Source: Chitinophagaceae bacterium (GTDB lineage: Bacteria > Bacteroidota > Bacteroidia > Chitinophagales > Chitinophagaceae). Taken from it: a stretch of 64,000 nucleotides of DNA. The notes under the pieces were generated by a model. The model searched no databases and was not told where the DNA came from. It saw only the letters and a list, made by a program, of their open reading frames with translations. The stretch covers positions 1-64,000 of the forward strand of contig JAIEMP010000014.1 in the NCBI GenBank assembly GCA_019752045.1. Reading direction: 5' to 3'. Below, in pieces: positions 54,424 to 62,052 of this stretch. The translations under genes were made by a program, and so were the position numbers. How positions within the stretch are numbered: the first letter of the stretch is position 1; every line of letters starts with the position of its first letter.

Positions 54424-56382
54424 ATGTCACACACAGGAGAGAATGAACAGGGGCTGCGGAAGATAGTTGACCTGACAAGATTTGCCAGCATTTTTATTTT
54501 GCTGCTTCATTTTTATTATTACTGCTATGTAGCATTTGAGCAATGGGAAATTACAAGCACCATCACAGACAGGCTGATGAAAAACATTTCCAACACTGGA
54601 TTATTTAGTAGCCAATACACTTCTAAATTTTTAGCTATTGGGTTATTGATAATTTCTCTGTTGGGAGCACAAGGAAAGAAAGATGAAAAAATAAACAAAC
54701 GAAGTATCGTAGCTTATCTGCTCATTGGCTTGTTACTTTTCTTTGGCAGTAGTTGGTTGTTCCGTTTAAATGATGATGTTGAAACGGTAGCAATTGTTTA
54801 CATGACAATAACAGGTATTGGTTTTTTATTAATACTGGCAGGCGGTAATTTACTCAGCCGCTTAATCAAATTAAATTTGGGTGATGATGTTTTCAATTCT
54901 CTCAACGAAACTTTTCCGCAGGAAGAACGGCTTATCTCCAACGAATACTCTATTAATCTGCCTGCCCGTTATAACCTCAAAGGAAGGGTAAGGAAAAGTT
55001 GGATAAATATTATCAACCCTTTTCGTGGACTACTGGTAATTGGCAGTCCCGGTTCCGGTAAGAGTTGGTTTGTTATTCAGCATGTCATTAAACAACACAT
55101 TGAAAAAGGCTTTGCGTTGTTCGTTTATGATTTTAAATACGATGACCTTTCTAAGATTGTTTACAACTGGCTGCAGCAAAACAAACACAACTATTCCGTC
55201 AAGCCATCTTTTTATGTAATCAATTTTGATAACCTTTCAGTATCGCACCGCTGCAATCCGCTTGACCCAAATAGTATGAATGACATTACAGATGCAACAG
55301 AAAGTGCCAGAACAATTTTATTGGGATTAAATAGGGAATGGATAAACAAGCAGGGAGATTTCTTTGTGGAGTCACCCATCAATTTTGTTACGGCTGTCAT
55401 TTGGTTTCTGCGAAAATATGATGATGGAAAATATTGCACTCTGCCGCATGTAATAGAATTAATGCAGGCAGAGTATGATGAATTGTTTCCGGTGCTGAAT
55501 ACACAACCTGAAATTGAAGTGCTGGTAAATCCATTTATCACCGCTTATCAAAATGATGCAATGGAGCAATTGGAAGGACAGGTAGCTTCTGCAAAAATTG
55601 GAATGGCAAGGCTTGCTGCACCGCAATTGTATTGGGTATTATCAGGCAATGATTTTACGTTGGACATTAACAACCCAAAGCATCCTAAAATTGTTTGTGT
55701 GGGCAACAACCCGGAGAAGCAGCAGATTTATGGTGCTGTGTTATCATTATATGTTTCCCGGTTGGTAAGGCAGGCAAACAAAAAAGGTATGCAGAAATGT
55801 AGTTTGGTATTTGATGAATTTCCCACTATCTACTTCAATAATATTGACAGCCTGATTGCTACTGCAAGAAGCAATAAAGTTGCCACAACTCTCGCCATGC
55901 AGGATTTTAGCCAACTCAAAAAAGATTATGGCCGGGAACAAGCCGATGTAATTGTAAACATCACCGGAAACATCATTAGCGGCCAGGTGATGGGAGAAAC
56001 TTCTAAACTCTTATCGGAACGTTTCGGAAAAATAATGCAGGACAGGCAGAGTGTATCCATCAACCGGATGGATACTTCCATCAGCCACAGTAAACAATTG
56101 GATGCAGCCATACCTGCCAGTAAAATTGCAGCACTTTCTTCTGGCGAATTTGTGGGTATGGTTGCCGACGACCCGTTAGAAAAAATAAAACTCAAAATGT
56201 TTCATTCCGAAATTATTAACGACCATAAAAAACTAAATGCAGAAGTGAGCAACTACCGGGATATTCCTGCGGTCTGCAATGTTACCCAACAGCAAGTGCT
56301 GGATAATTACTACCAGGTGAAGATGGATATTAAAAGGTTGATTGGGGAGGAAGTTGGGAGGTTGAAGGCGGCATCGAATTAG
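54424..56382 (+). CDS. Type IV coupling protein (TraG/VirD4-like, Bacteroidota MobC type)
   Basis: A 652-residue inner membrane ATPase. Four hydrophobic segments lie before residue 145, Walker A is GSPGSGKSW (from residue 207), and Walker B is SLVFDEFPTIYF. The late part contains TARSNKVATTLAMQDFSQLK, common in these coupling proteins. It passes the relaxase-DNA complex to a mating channel. No other conjugation (tra) genes were seen, so the element is probably mobilizable and depends on a helper. Confidence 0.88.
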   Translation: MSHTGENEQGLRKIVDLTRFASIFILLLHFYYYCYVAFEQWEITSTITDRLMKNISNTGLFSSQYTSKFLAIGLLIISLLGAQGKKDEKINKRSIVAYLLIGLLLFFGSSWLFRLNDDVETVAIVYMTITGIGFLLILAGGNLLSRLIKLNLGDDVFNSLNETFPQEERLISNEYSINLPARYNLKGRVRKSWINIINPFRGLLVIGSPGSGKSWFVIQHVIKQHIEKGFALFVYDFKYDDLSKIVYNWLQQNKHNYSVKPSFYVINFDNLSVSHRCNPLDPNSMNDITDATESARTILLGLNREWINKQGDFFVESPINFVTAVIWFLRKYDDGKYCTLPHVIELMQAEYDELFPVLNTQPEIEVLVNPFITAYQNDAMEQLEGQVASAKIGMARLAAPQLYWVLSGNDFTLDINNPKHPKIVCVGNNPEKQQIYGAVLSLYVSRLVRQANKKGMQKCSLVFDEFPTIYFNNIDSLIATARSNKVATTLAMQDFSQLKKDYGREQADVIVNITGNIISGQVMGETSKLLSERFGKIMQDRQSVSINRMDTSISHSKQLDAAIPASKIAALSSGEFVGMVADDPLEKIKLKMFHSEIINDHKKLNAEVSNYRDIPAVCNVTQQQVLDNYYQVKMDIKRLIGEEVGRLKAASN

Positions 56383-56392
56383 CGACTACTTT

Positions 56393-57181
56393 TTATTTTT
56401 CCCAAATAATACTAATAGTGTAGTTATAAGATTTGGCATGTAAGCAATACTCAAAAAACTTTGAATCAGGTTCATCATCATTTTTCATCTGAAACCAATC
56501 TGACTTCCAAATATCCTGTTTTGATTCATCTCCATAGTATGTTTTCCCTTTTGTAAACACTTCGTAAGCTACTGAGCCTGTTGGTGGCGGTGCATCATAT
56601 TCATAGGGGCAAAAATGGTAAAAGTCATCTGACTTCTTCCACCATTTCATTTTGTTATCCTTACAATACATGATAAAAACAGGATGATTGCCCCGCTTTA
56701 CAAATTTTAAAATGGCGGCAGTCTTACTGACCTGGAAACGGTTAGCCAAATGCTCAATAACTTTCGGTTCAAACTTTTTTCTTTCACACTCTTTATGAAA
56801 AAGTTCAGAAGGCATTAAAAACTCAGCCGCAAATTCGTTGGCTTCCATTTCATGTGGCCCTGCTTTGTACCAGTTCATTAAATCTTCTTCGGTATCGGAA
56901 AAAATGGGCTTTAAATGCCTGTGCATTTCGTAATGTCCTAACTCATGTGCAGCGGCAAACCGCTTTTTTGTTTCAAATTGTATATTGGAGTTGATTGTTA
57001 TTATTGACCTGTTATCTACAGATACTATTTCACCTTCTTTACCCACTAAAGGAACTTCTTCATAGAAAGCTTTTCTTCCAAAAATAATTTTCTTTAATGG
57101 CTCTTCAGTAGGGTCATTTAATCCACATTCATCCAATACTTTTTTTGCTTTATGTTCTGCTGCTGTATATGTGAAATTCAT
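56393..57181 (-). CDS. ImmA/IrrE-family metallopeptidase
   Basis: A 262-residue protein with the zinc motif HELGH (residues 79-83) and the downstream family segment HEMEANEFAAEFLMPSELF, containing the third Glu ligand. Related peptidases cleave repressors or anti-sigma-like partners when stress is sensed, often on mobile elements. The C-terminal 80 residues have no recognised domain. Its start overlaps the previous gene's stop by four bases, completing a three-gene leftward operon with a sigma-like and a helical protein. Confidence 0.88.
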   Translation of the reverse strand: MNFTYTAAEHKAKKVLDECGLNDPTEEPLKKIIFGRKAFYEEVPLVGKEGEIVSVDNRSIITINSNIQFETKKRFAAAHELGHYEMHRHLKPIFSDTEEDLMNWYKAGPHEMEANEFAAEFLMPSELFHKECERKKFEPKVIEHLANRFQVSKTAAILKFVKRGNHPVFIMYCKDNKMKWWKKSDDFYHFCPYEYDAPPPTGSVAYEVFTKGKTYYGDESKQDIWKSDWFQMKNDDEPDSKFFEYCLHAKSYNYTISIIWEK

Positions 57182-57594
57182 TTTTCGCTATTGTTCCGCT
57201 TGTTCATAAACTTCAATGTAAAATGCCGGATAAGAATATTTCTGATATCATCCTGACTGAGATTTTCTACATTCCGGAAACTCACAGAGAGTTCTTCTTT
57301 TTGTACAAGTTCTCGCAAAGAAAAATTGATACTGGCTAATAAATTATCAACCCATAAGGTTGCTTCTTCTTTTACAGTTTCGGCAGCTTGCATTTCATTC
57401 TCAGTTCTGCTGGCATTAGCCAGCATCTGCATTTTCTTAACTCTTTTCAACCCTTCCGAAATCAATTTATCTGTATTTACTCCTTCAGATGCAAGAAATT
57501 CTTTTGCAGCTTCTTTGCTACTGCTATCGTTTTCGGCTGTACTGAGAAACAGGTTTACAAAATCAGATTTACTTTGATTTGTTTTTTTGCTCAT
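57178..57594 (-). CDS. Hypothetical helical protein, partner of the ImmA peptidase
   Basis: A 138-residue protein predicted to be almost all helix (KEAAKEFLASEGVNTDKLIS, RVKKMQMLANASRTENEMQA, DNLLASINFSLRELVQKEEL). It has no signal peptide and no DNA-binding motif that I can identify. Four-base overlaps with both neighbours (sigma-like upstream, ImmA downstream) show strict coupling. In ImmA systems the companion is commonly the cleaved repressor or anti-activator; this one is a candidate substrate. Confidence 0.6.
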   Translation of the reverse strand: MSKKTNQSKSDFVNLFLSTAENDSSSKEAAKEFLASEGVNTDKLISEGLKRVKKMQMLANASRTENEMQAAETVKEEATLWVDNLLASINFSLRELVQKEELSVSFRNVENLSQDDIRNILIRHFTLKFMNKRNNSEK

Positions 57595-58208
57595 ACCGTT
57601 TGTGTGTTTTTGTTGAAATGAGCAGCTGCCCGATTGATAACAGTAGTCAATCGCCGCATTCCGTTGTCAAATACAACTGCTGTCATGGTGAATTCTTCTA
57701 TCACTTCTCTTCGCTTCATACCATAAGTATAGATACCTAAAAAAATATTTTCTGCATCGTTATCTCCCTGCACTTCTTTTTCAATGAATTCTTTGATAGC
57801 ACTATAGTCAATATCATCCGGAAATAATGCTGCTGAGTAAGGTAGCACCCGTTCGGAGTAGGAAGATGAACTGTCTTCTTCATCTTCCTCATTGTCCTCT
57901 GCAAAAATATCATCTGTTTGATTGTTCTCCTTTTTTCGCAGGTCATTGGCAACAAACGACCGTACCAGGTTATATTTTAAATATTCAAGCAACTCACCTT
58001 TGTTAGGGTCAAATTTTTCTGGCTCTTCCAGATATTTGCCAATTGCTGCAAAAACATAGTCTTCTACTTCCTTGCCCATCAGAAAAATAGTGGTTTTTTC
58101 TCCCCTGAACCAAGGTTTCCCTCTTGTCCATGAGCGGGTAAAGGCCGTAAGCCTTAAAATAATTTCTTCCCAGTCTATATGAGTTTGGTTGCCTGTATCT
58201 GTACTCAT
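57591..58208 (-). CDS. Sigma-70-like regulatory protein
   Basis: A 205-residue protein with an N-terminal region reminiscent of sigma region 2 (EVEDYVFAAIGKYLEEPEKF, then GELLEYLKYNLVRSFVANDL), an acidic low-complexity linker (FAEDNEEDEEDSSSSYSERV), and a C-terminal part that could be region 4 (NIFLGIYTYGMKRREVIEEF). The match is approximate. It is transcribed divergently from the ubiquitin-like operon, with 110 bases between start codons containing a 10-base inverted repeat. Confidence 0.5.
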   Translation of the reverse strand: MSTDTGNQTHIDWEEIILRLTAFTRSWTRGKPWFRGEKTTIFLMGKEVEDYVFAAIGKYLEEPEKFDPNKGELLEYLKYNLVRSFVANDLRKKENNQTDDIFAEDNEEDEEDSSSSYSERVLPYSAALFPDDIDYSAIKEFIEKEVQGDNDAENIFLGIYTYGMKRREVIEEFTMTAVVFDNGMRRLTTVINRAAAHFNKNTQTV

Positions 58209-58228
58209 TTATCACCTGTTCATGTTAG

Positions 58229-58292
58229 TATATGTTGGTAAAATAGTTTTTTTTACGGCCACCTGCAAAAAAAACCTGTCAGCCAACATATA
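58229..58292. promoter_or_regulatory. Inverted repeat between the divergent operons
   Basis: TATATGTTGG (58229-58238) and CCAACATATA (58283-58292) are perfect complements, 44 bases apart, each close to one start codon. ACCTG also recurs three times between 58214 and 58280. The symmetry suggests an operator shared by the sigma-like/ImmA operon and the ubiquitin-like operon. Confidence 0.5.
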
Positions 58293-58318
58293 GTAGGTAT
58301 AAACAAACTTTTATAAAA

Positions 58319-58867
58319 ATGGAAAAAGAAACAGAAAACTTAGGGGGTAAGGAACCCCATGAGGAAATCATTGATGTGGAGGCTTACACAAAAGAAGGTA
58401 AAAAGCCCCCGGTTGGTAAGAAGTATAAGGTAAAAATTGACGGTCATCACTACACCTTCGACCACCATCTTGTAACTGGCAAGGAGCTATTGGAAAAAGC
58501 TGGAATTACTCCACAGGAATGTTTTTGGCTATACCAAAAATTAAAAGACTGTGAATTTGAAAAAATTGACCTTACTGAAAAGGTTGATTTATCAAAGGGC
58601 GGTGTTGAACATTTTGTGGTGAAACCAACCGAAGTGTTTAATTACTTCGTGGATAACGAGCCGGAAACTACCGACCAAAAGGAACTAACACCGAACCAGA
58701 TGTTGGAAGCCGCTGGATTAACACCTGTGGCTGACTATTACCTTGTAAAAATTAATCCGGATGGTAGCCAGACTTCCCTTAAAGACAGCCCAAATACACC
58801 GTTAAAAATGGTATGCCCGGCTGTAAAATTTATTTCCGCCTTCAGGGGTGAAACCAATGTATCTTAA
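58319..58867 (+). CDS. Protein with two ubiquitin-like domains (multiubiquitin type)
   Basis: A 182-residue protein. After a polar start, residues about 34-104 form one ubiquitin-like domain (KKYKVKIDGHHYTFDHHLVT, ITPQECFWLYQKL, VEHFVVKP) and about 120-177 a second, with the same helix beginning (LTPNQMLEAAGLTP matches LVTGKELLEKAGITP). The pattern is that of bacterial multiubiquitin proteins. The C-terminus is FRGETNVS, without a terminal Gly-Gly, so it would need trimming or a different linkage. The E2-like gene begins 10 bases downstream. Confidence 0.75.
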   Translation: MEKETENLGGKEPHEEIIDVEAYTKEGKKPPVGKKYKVKIDGHHYTFDHHLVTGKELLEKAGITPQECFWLYQKLKDCEFEKIDLTEKVDLSKGGVEHFVVKPTEVFNYFVDNEPETTDQKELTPNQMLEAAGLTPVADYYLVKINPDGSQTSLKDSPNTPLKMVCPAVKFISAFRGETNVS

Positions 58868-58877
58868 AAGTTAGCGT

Positions 58878-59246
58878 ATGGCAAAATTAGACTTCATCAA
58901 TCAATTGCAGGCTCTTCACTATTCAGTGCAGGAGCCTGCTCCTGATTTTGTATCATTTGAGTACGAAATTCCAGTTGGCAAATTTAGCGGGCAAAAAGTA
59001 TGGATGGGATTACAGGTACTTGACAGCTTTCCAATGAATGCTCCACCGGGGCCTCATTTTAAACCACATCTTTTACCTGTATCCGGCGGTGGTGGTGTGC
59101 ATCCATACGGAGCCATACATGCAAGTCCATTAGGTGCGGAATGGCAATACTGGAGCAGGCCATTTAATAATGAATGGAACAGAACAGATAAAACTGTGAA
59201 ATCTTATTTGGCACATATCAGAAATTTATTTGCAACTATTGTATGA
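58878..59246 (+). CDS. E2/UBC-like protein lacking any cysteine
   Basis: A 122-residue protein with the layout of bacterial E2-like proteins. An N-terminal helix is followed by strands (FVSFEYEIPVGKFSGQKVWM), a GPHFKP stretch, and the active-site-like HPYGAIHASPLG (His75-Pro76, His81), then the conserved-looking EWQYWSRPF and a C-terminal helix. Where E2 enzymes have their catalytic Cys a few residues after HPN, this protein has IHAS, and there is no Cys anywhere in it. It overlaps the next start codon by four bases (ATGA). Confidence 0.7.
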   Translation: MAKLDFINQLQALHYSVQEPAPDFVSFEYEIPVGKFSGQKVWMGLQVLDSFPMNAPPGPHFKPHLLPVSGGGGVHPYGAIHASPLGAEWQYWSRPFNNEWNRTDKTVKSYLAHIRNLFATIV

Positions 59247-60769
59247 AAACATTTAGCGTAGTAATGACCGATGAAACTCATCAACGGCTTTTTGACCATT
59301 TGATTCGTGAAGATGAGCAGGAAGACCTTTGCTTTGCAACCTATGTACCCAGCAGTGGTGTCAACCGTAGTACTGGAATAGTTTCGCAAATAATATTGCC
59401 TGAAGAAGATGAAAGAAATGTTCACGGCAACGTGGGCTTTCTGCCAAATTATTTTGAAAGAGTGCTGAAGATAGCCGCTGAAAGAAAAGAAGGGATTGCG
59501 TTTTTGCATTCTCATCCCTCGTCAGGCTGGCAGGGAATGAGTGACGATGATGTGATAGCAGAAACAAGAATATCTCCTTCAGTAATGGGACTTACAGGCT
59601 TGCCATTATTAGGCTTAACGTTGGGAACAGATGGTGCCTGGAGTGGACGGTTTTGGATAAAGGATGAAAAAGAAAAAAGAAAATATAATCGTTATTGGTG
59701 TGATACAGTAAGGGTGATTGGGAAAAAGTTAAGCATTACATTCAACGATTATTTATTGCCGCCAATTTTTGATTCTGCAAAACAATTGCGGACAATTTCC
59801 GCATGGGGAAGTAAAACCCAGGAAGATTTGTCCCGTTTAAAAATTGGGATTGCAGGCTTAGGCAGTGTGGGTAGTATTGTCGCAGAAATATTGGCAAGAA
59901 CGGGTATTGCTAATTTTACACTCATTGACTTTGATGCCGTAGAAGAAAAAAACCTTGACCGCCTCACCAATGTTTTTAAAGAAGATATTGGAAGAGCTAA
60001 AGTGTTAGCTGTAGCGGATGGAATACGCAAAAGTGCTACCGCTCCTAAAGTAAAAATTACTTCTTGTGAATACAGTATATGTGAAAAACAGGGATTTGAA
60101 GCAGCGTTAGATTGCGACATCATCTTCAGTTGTGTAGATAGACCCTGGCCCCGTCAGGTACTTAATTTCATTGCCTATGCACACTTAATACCTGTTATTG
60201 ACGGGGGCATATTGGTTCGTACCAATAAACGAAATACAAATATCATTGGCGCAGACTGGAAAGCACAAACAGTTGGCTACAAAAGAGCCTGCCTGAAATG
60301 TTTAGGCCAGTATAAAACTGAAAATGCGGTACTGGAAATAAGCGGTAAGCTGGATGACCCTGAATATATCAAGGGATTGGATAAGTCCAAATTTTTGGAT
60401 GCCCATGAAAACGTATTTGCGTTTAGTTCCCATCTTGCTTCGATGGAAGTATTACAAATGCTGACGCTTTTTATTGCGCCATCTGGCATAGCCGATGTGG
60501 GGCAACAGCTATATCATTTTGTTTTAGGTACAATGGATATTGATAGTAATAAAGAATGTCATGAGAATTGTTTCTTCCCTTCCGTACTTGGCAAAGGCGG
60601 CCTTGCAGGTGTAACCGTTTATGCTGAGCATAAAATTGCTGAAGCTGCGAGGGAAATGAGAGTTAGGGAAAATTCTTTTAATCAAGTTGGAGAAGTTAAG
60701 TATAGTGAAACTGGCAAATCAATTTTTTTAAGAATTAAAGAATTCTTTAGGCAAGTCTTTAAATCCTGA
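59243..60769 (+). CDS. JAMM-protease/E1-like adenylating enzyme fusion
   Basis: A 508-residue protein with two domains. Residues about 1-145 form a JAB/MPN isopeptidase-like domain with the JAMM motif HSHP...SDDD (His89, His91, Ser100, Asp103). Residues about 180-430 form a ThiF/E1 adenylation domain with GLGSVG (205-210), IDFDAVEEKNLDR (acidic Asp and Arg finger), FSCVDRPWPR (Cys297) and a CxxC pair (Cys350, Cys353) of the zinc site. E1 enzymes adenylate ubiquitin-like C-termini; JAB domains cut them. Having both in one chain suggests it processes, activates and recycles the neighbouring ubiquitin-like protein. Confidence 0.88.
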   Translation: MKTFSVVMTDETHQRLFDHLIREDEQEDLCFATYVPSSGVNRSTGIVSQIILPEEDERNVHGNVGFLPNYFERVLKIAAERKEGIAFLHSHPSSGWQGMSDDDVIAETRISPSVMGLTGLPLLGLTLGTDGAWSGRFWIKDEKEKRKYNRYWCDTVRVIGKKLSITFNDYLLPPIFDSAKQLRTISAWGSKTQEDLSRLKIGIAGLGSVGSIVAEILARTGIANFTLIDFDAVEEKNLDRLTNVFKEDIGRAKVLAVADGIRKSATAPKVKITSCEYSICEKQGFEAALDCDIIFSCVDRPWPRQVLNFIAYAHLIPVIDGGILVRTNKRNTNIIGADWKAQTVGYKRACLKCLGQYKTENAVLEISGKLDDPEYIKGLDKSKFLDAHENVFAFSSHLASMEVLQMLTLFIAPSGIADVGQQLYHFVLGTMDIDSNKECHENCFFPSVLGKGGLAGVTVYAEHKIAEAAREMRVRENSFNQVGEVKYSETGKSIFLRIKEFFRQVFKS

Positions 60770-60916
60770 TTAATTAAGCCTTAATACCATTTTATTTAAC
60801 AATGTTTTTTAGTTAGAGAGGTATGACTTTTTTTATGATGCCGCTACTTTAACCAATCAATAAAGTGATTACGTAATGAAGATGAAATGAAAGACTAACG
60901 CTGGTATCATAAAGAA

Positions 60917-62044
60917 TCAGCCCAACAACTTCCCTAGTTCATCGGTATCAGGCAATATCCCTTTCATTTGCACAGGCGTTTGTTTAGAGGTTTTATAAGT
61001 AGCTACTCCCATAGCTTTGTCAAAACTCTTAATGGCAAACTCAACCACTGTATTATTTTTTTCTTTGCAAAGCACAATGCCAATGCTGCTATTTTCCTGT
61101 TGCAGTTTTACTTTTTCATCCAGCACATTCAGGTAAAAATTTAGCTGCCCGGCATCGGCTGGTTTAAATTTCCCTTTTTTTAATTCAAAAGCAACCAGGC
61201 ATTGCAGGTGCCGGTTAAAAAAGAGCAGGTCAATATAAAACTCATCGCCATCCACTTCAAGCCGGTACTGGTTACCGATAAAACAAAAACCTTTGCCCAT
61301 TTGTAAAATAAAATTCCGGATGTTTAAAACCACTTGCTGTTCAATATGGCGTTCATCATCCAGTTCATCACCAGCAATAAAGTCCAGCAGGTATTCATCC
61401 TTAAAAACTTTTAGTGCAGAGGGCTTCAGGCTTTCTGCTAAAGTGCCGTCAAAATTATTGGGCAGTTTGCCTTCCTTTCTAAACAGGTCGTTTTCAAGAT
61501 GATGTTCCAGTACCGTCAGCGACCAAAAATTGACTGCCGCAGACTGGATATAGAAAATCCGGGCTTCCCAGCCCTTTATTTTGGTGATAATTGTAAAATG
61601 GTGGGAGAAGCTAATGCCCGTAAAAGCGGCATAGAAGGCCTTGTTTTCAATTAGGTTCGACAGTGTCGAACTAATTGAAAAACCTTCTCCGGTACCAGCC
61701 AGCCCAAATTGGTTCGACAGTGTCGAACCAATTACCAGATGGGGGGCATAAGCCTCTGCAAACAACCTTATCTTTTTAAGGTTTCCCGGCGAGAAGCCCT
61801 TTAAGCCTGGTAGTTCCTTTTGCAGATCCGCCGAAATTTGGTCAAGCACTTTGGCACCCCATTTTTGGGCTTTTATCTTCTCTGAAATCATAAGACCAGT
61901 CCTGAAGTAAAGTATCAGTTGCTCCTGGTTAGCCAGCCTGGTCGCTGCGTAACGGCTTTGCACAATTTGTTGCTTAATGGATTGGATAAATTCTATATAA
62001 GATTTATCAAGGGCTTTTTTTATTGTTGCTTTCATATTTTTCAT
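60917..62044 (-). CDS. DUF1016 (YhcG-type) PDDEXK nuclease protein
   Basis: A 375-residue protein with the N-terminal helical YhcG region (RYAATRLANQEQLILYFRTG) and a C-terminal PDDEXK nuclease domain (DEFYIDLLFFNRHLQCLVAF, then ELKKGKFKPADAGQLNFYL, with Asp and ExK). Members occur on mobile elements and near restriction systems. The region of residues about 105-135 contains two in-frame copies of the peptide STLSN, encoded by identical 17-base palindromes. These may be insertions; the flanking YhcG segments are otherwise normal. 147 bases without clear features separate it from the ubiquitin-like operon. Confidence 0.87.
   Translation of the reverse strand: MKNMKATIKKALDKSYIEFIQSIKQQIVQSRYAATRLANQEQLILYFRTGLMISEKIKAQKWGAKVLDQISADLQKELPGLKGFSPGNLKKIRLFAEAYAPHLVIGSTLSNQFGLAGTGEGFSISSTLSNLIENKAFYAAFTGISFSHHFTIITKIKGWEARIFYIQSAAVNFWSLTVLEHHLENDLFRKEGKLPNNFDGTLAESLKPSALKVFKDEYLLDFIAGDELDDERHIEQQVVLNIRNFILQMGKGFCFIGNQYRLEVDGDEFYIDLLFFNRHLQCLVAFELKKGKFKPADAGQLNFYLNVLDEKVKLQQENSSIGIVLCKEKNNTVVEFAIKSFDKAMGVATYKTSKQTPVQMKGILPDTDELGKLLG
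61647..61728. repeat. Two identical palindromes inside the DUF1016 gene
   Basis: GTTCGACAGTGTCGAAC occurs at 61655-61671 and 61712-61728, each a perfect palindrome around a central G and extended by flanking complementary bases to arms of 13-16. The copies are 57 bases apart (19 codons), so the frame is kept. Confidence 0.9.
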
Positions 62045-62052
62045 TTTAAATT

